From NCBI GenBank assembly GCA_964602475.1, contig CAZRRN010000036.1:1-26307 (forward strand): a DNA stretch of 26,307 bases, written 5' to 3'. Source of the stretch: SZUA-448 sp964602475 (GTDB taxonomy: Bacteria; Bacillota; Clostridia; Lachnospirales; Lachnospiraceae). The position numbers were made by a program, and so were the translations under genes. Shown here piece by piece: positions 24,159 to 26,307 of the stretch (within the stretch, counting starts at the first letter, position 1; each line of letters begins with the position of its first letter). The notes under the pieces were generated by a model that made no database searches, was not told the origin of the DNA, and saw only the letters and a program-made list of their open reading frames with translations.

Positions 24159-24206
24159 GTGTCCTCTCCTTGTCCGGCAGATTCTTCCGGCAGACTTTAT
24201 TACTGC

Positions 24207-25667
24207 CTACATTGCCTGAAATGCAGGAATCAGAATCATGGCAAACACAATTCCAAGCATTCCTGCCATTGGAATCAGAAGCTTTGTTCCTGCTTCTTCT
24301 CCCAAACGTTTAGCTGTTTCTTTTCGTTCTGCGAAGGCCTCTGCCGCTTCGTGTTCCAGCAACGGAAGAGTCCCTGCAGCACCTTTTTCAAGATTCTGAA
24401 CCAATATAGTACCAAACCTAAGATACGGAAGCAGACGACAGCGTTTTCCGAAAGCTTCATAAGCCCGGCCTTCAGACATTCCGTTTTCAATTGCATGAAG
24501 CGTTGCTTTCATTTCTTCGTACACATAATGAGTTTTGTGATGCTTTTTATAATCGACCAGAATCCGCTCCCAGACTGCCCGTGTCGTAAGTCCGGCATTC
24601 AGCAGAAGCATGAACTTGGCAATCAGTTCCGGATAATCGAGCAACAGCTGTTGTTCCCGTTGCTTTAGCTTCTTCTCCGTTGTTCGCTTTCCGCTTATCA
24701 GAATCCCTGCAATTCCGGCTGCCCCAAGCAGGAAAAAATCTCCGGCGGCTTTTTCTTCGGTCTCCCAGCTTAACGCGACCCCATCTAGTTCCTCCGGCAG
24801 ACTAAACTCTGCCAGTTTTGAGCTGTCCTCCTCCAGTGCCTTCAGAAAATTTTGCAGCTGAAGAAGAAAACGCTCTTTTTCATTTCCGGAGGGCAGCAAT
24901 GTCAGCTCGCAGTCAAACGTCTCCTTCGTTCCGTAATAATCCATTTCAACACAAACCGTTTCTTTTGCTCCCTCCTCAGGGAGAATCCTGCTTGTGCGGC
25001 TTCCGTTCGAAAGGATCCACTGAAAAGTCTTCGGATAATATGTAACAGTGATTTCTGTTTCAGGCACATATTCCGGAAAGTTTAATGACCCGCGTAGCTC
25101 CTGAAGACTGTTATTATCTCCTTGAATGGAGCTTTCAATGTAGTCTCTGGCTTTATCAAACTGCTGCTGCAGTTCACTGCCCTCCAGTCTTTTTGTATTG
25201 ACCGTAAGAACAACCTCTCCGCTCAAAGGCTCTGATGTTTCCTGATTTCGTTCACCCTTCCACTGCAGGACAACGTCAACACTGGACGCAGTTCCGGTTG
25301 GACGCAGCAGCTTTCCGTCCCGGATCAGAGTTTGCTGTACCGTCTGGTTCAGCTCCGAGGCTGTTGCCAAAAAAAGCATCCCCAGAGCAAGAACAATGCA
25401 TAACGCAGTTCTTTTTATTTGATCCAGTCTGCCTGCATTTTCTGCCTCCGGACCGATATAGAGTTCCCGAAATTGCTGCCGTTCGCGTTCCCTGCCCTCC
25501 TCCTTTTGAAATCTTTTAATAATCAGAAGTAGTCGTTCTGCAATGGGGTACAGCAGCCGAAGCGGATGCTTTTTAACATCATATTTCCTGAAACTTCCAT
25601 GCAATATGCTACTGCCGACTCCCAAAACCACCACTGCCAATAATAAAACTAATCCAGCAAGTTTCAT
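24207..25667 (-). CDS. tadC: TadC-like type II secretion F-domain protein with large insert
   Basis: A 486-residue inner-membrane platform protein of the tad machine. The C-terminal half carries the T2SSF domain (about 343-470: LLLDYPELIAKFMLLLNAGL, then EEMKATLHAIENGMSEGRAY, YLRFGTILVQNLEKGAAG) and final helix LLIPMAGMLGIVFAMILIPA. The N-terminal half has helices at 1-20 and 87-105. Between 106 and 308 is a beta-rich domain of about 200 residues that usual TadC proteins (around 300 residues) lack; topology puts it outside the cytoplasm. Start has GAGG 5 bases upstream. It follows tadB by 82 bases and precedes flp by 48. Confidence 0.88.
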   Translation of the reverse strand: MKLAGLVLLLAVVVLGVGSSILHGSFRKYDVKKHPLRLLYPIAERLLLIIKRFQKEEGRERERQQFRELYIGPEAENAGRLDQIKRTALCIVLALGMLFLATASELNQTVQQTLIRDGKLLRPTGTASSVDVVLQWKGERNQETSEPLSGEVVLTVNTKRLEGSELQQQFDKARDYIESSIQGDNNSLQELRGSLNFPEYVPETEITVTYYPKTFQWILSNGSRTSRILPEEGAKETVCVEMDYYGTKETFDCELTLLPSGNEKERFLLQLQNFLKALEEDSSKLAEFSLPEELDGVALSWETEEKAAGDFFLLGAAGIAGILISGKRTTEKKLKQREQQLLLDYPELIAKFMLLLNAGLTTRAVWERILVDYKKHHKTHYVYEEMKATLHAIENGMSEGRAYEAFGKRCRLLPYLRFGTILVQNLEKGAAGTLPLLEHEAAEAFAERKETAKRLGEEAGTKLLIPMAGMLGIVFAMILIPAFQAM

Positions 25668-25749
25668 CCTTTCCTCTCTTTCTGTACATTAGCCATACCG
25701 TCCGCTAAAGCCGTCAGACAGCATAAAAGGCGCTGGTCTTACGCTCTTT

Positions 25750-26307
25750 TCAAATATTTATTCGTGTTATTCTGCGTGAAAGATACAGACACCCCGCGTA
25801 GACAGCAAGCAATACTGTCATAATTATGCGCCCGCCAATTGTTTCATAAAGTGGAGCCAGAAATTTTGGATCAGCAAATGTAAAATAGATTAGTATCACA
25901 AAGGGTACGACATTCATGATACCTGCTTCAAACCTCTTTGCTGCAACCATAGTTCTGATTTCCCGGTTAATTTCCGCTTTTTCCGAAACTATCCGTTCTG
26001 TCGCACGAATAATCTTTAAAAGATCACCTCCGGTTCTCTTAGCAGTGGAAAACACCTCAGCAAAACAAGCAATATCCTCGTCTCCAGAGCGATCTGCAAA
26101 TTCCGAAAGCACCTCCTCAACACTACGGCTGTTGCAGATTTGCCTCTGCATTTGACAAAATTCCACAACAATCAATGCATCCTCCGGGTAAATCATCCTC
26201 AAATCATGAATGCATTCGGGAAAAGCATTTTCCACGGAATATCCTGCTTCCAGCGCTGCTGAAAGGCCGGCAAGTCCATCGGAAAATTCCCGATTCAGCC
26301 GCTGCCG
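25750..26307 (-). CDS. tadB: TadB-like type II secretion F-domain protein, 5' end cut by window
   Basis: The frame is open to the right edge, giving 185 visible residues. It starts within LNREFSDGLAGLSAALEAGYSVENAF, the opening of a T2SSF domain, continues with VVEFCQMQRQICNSRSVEEVL and FSTAKRTGGDLLKIIRATERIVSEKAEI, and ends with two membrane helices (MNVVPFVILIYFTF; IIMTVLLAVYAGCLYLS). TadB pairs with TadC as the membrane platform driven by the TadA ATPase. A GTG at 26235 is not the real start because the family domain begins upstream of it. Confidence 0.9.
   Translation of the reverse strand, partial: RQRLNREFSDGLAGLSAALEAGYSVENAFPECIHDLRMIYPEDALIVVEFCQMQRQICNSRSVEEVLSEFADRSGDEDIACFAEVFSTAKRTGGDLLKIIRATERIVSEKAEINREIRTMVAAKRFEAGIMNVVPFVILIYFTFADPKFLAPLYETIGGRIIMTVLLAVYAGCLYLSRRITRINI

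Noticed and set aside
24165..24200. Imperfect direct repeat TCCGGCAGA between flp and tadC.
   Set aside because: Two short copies in a 48-bp gap; too little to separate from chance.
25725..25749. Short hairpin after the tadB stop (AAAGAGCG with CGCCTTTT on the minus strand) as a terminator.
   Set aside because: Seven pairs with one mismatch and one G-U, and the T-run is part of the stem; too weak to call within an operon.

Overview
The window looks like chromosomal DNA from a spore-forming, low-to-mid GC Clostridia, most likely a member of the Lachnospiraceae. This is inferred from the dnaX-ybaB-recR block, a YyaC sporulation protein, and a Tad pilus locus whose accessory proteins resemble families I associate with Lachnospiraceae (DUF5711, DUF5702, DUF6382-FHA). 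No rRNA, tRNA, CRISPR array, insertion sequence or prophage gene was recognised.

Layout. Most genes are on the minus strand. The plus strand carries only two MATE exporters (268-1620 and 16663-18087) and yyaC (6820-7428). At the left edge a strong promoter fires leftwards out of the window. Positions 1658-6468 hold an aldolase-VOC fusion, a CvpA-like membrane protein, a DUF5711-like anchored protein and a LysM protein with a cytoplasmic MPN-like domain. yyaC overlaps, tail to tail, a coiled-coil membrane protein (7345-8694). Positions 8860-12217 are a DNA-maintenance operon: lipoprotein, dnaX, ybaB, recR. Positions 12392-16281 hold a small conserved protein, a flavodoxin-SCP2 fusion, a rhomboid protease and glycerol kinase. 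From 18084 to the right edge runs a tad (type IVb/Flp pilus) operon read leftwards: tadB (cut by the edge), tadC, flp pilin (58 aa), DUF5702 protein, TadE-like protein, A24 prepilin peptidase, second TadE-like protein and FHA protein. The TadA ATPase and CpaB/RcpC-type genes should lie just beyond the right edge.

The most notable non-coding signals are RNA-level. (1) An almost perfect 30-bp hairpin with a 51-nt loop fills the gap between the DUF5702 and tadE genes (21340-21450). Its five non-Watson-Crick pairs are all G-U on the mRNA strand and A-C on the other, which points to an RNA element rather than a DNA palindrome. (2) Five copies of a dispersed leader element precede five unrelated minus-strand genes (eda, cvpA, the LysM gene, the coiled-coil gene, glpK). 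Each has a GC-rich stem with compensatory base changes between copies, followed by a conserved GAAAYGRGR tail that leads into the ribosome binding site or start codon. Two copies (before cvpA and glpK) carry a second hairpin, and in front of glpK a good sigma-A-type promoter would start the transcript at that hairpin. This family is the best candidate here for an undescribed regulatory system. I could not compare either element with Rfam.
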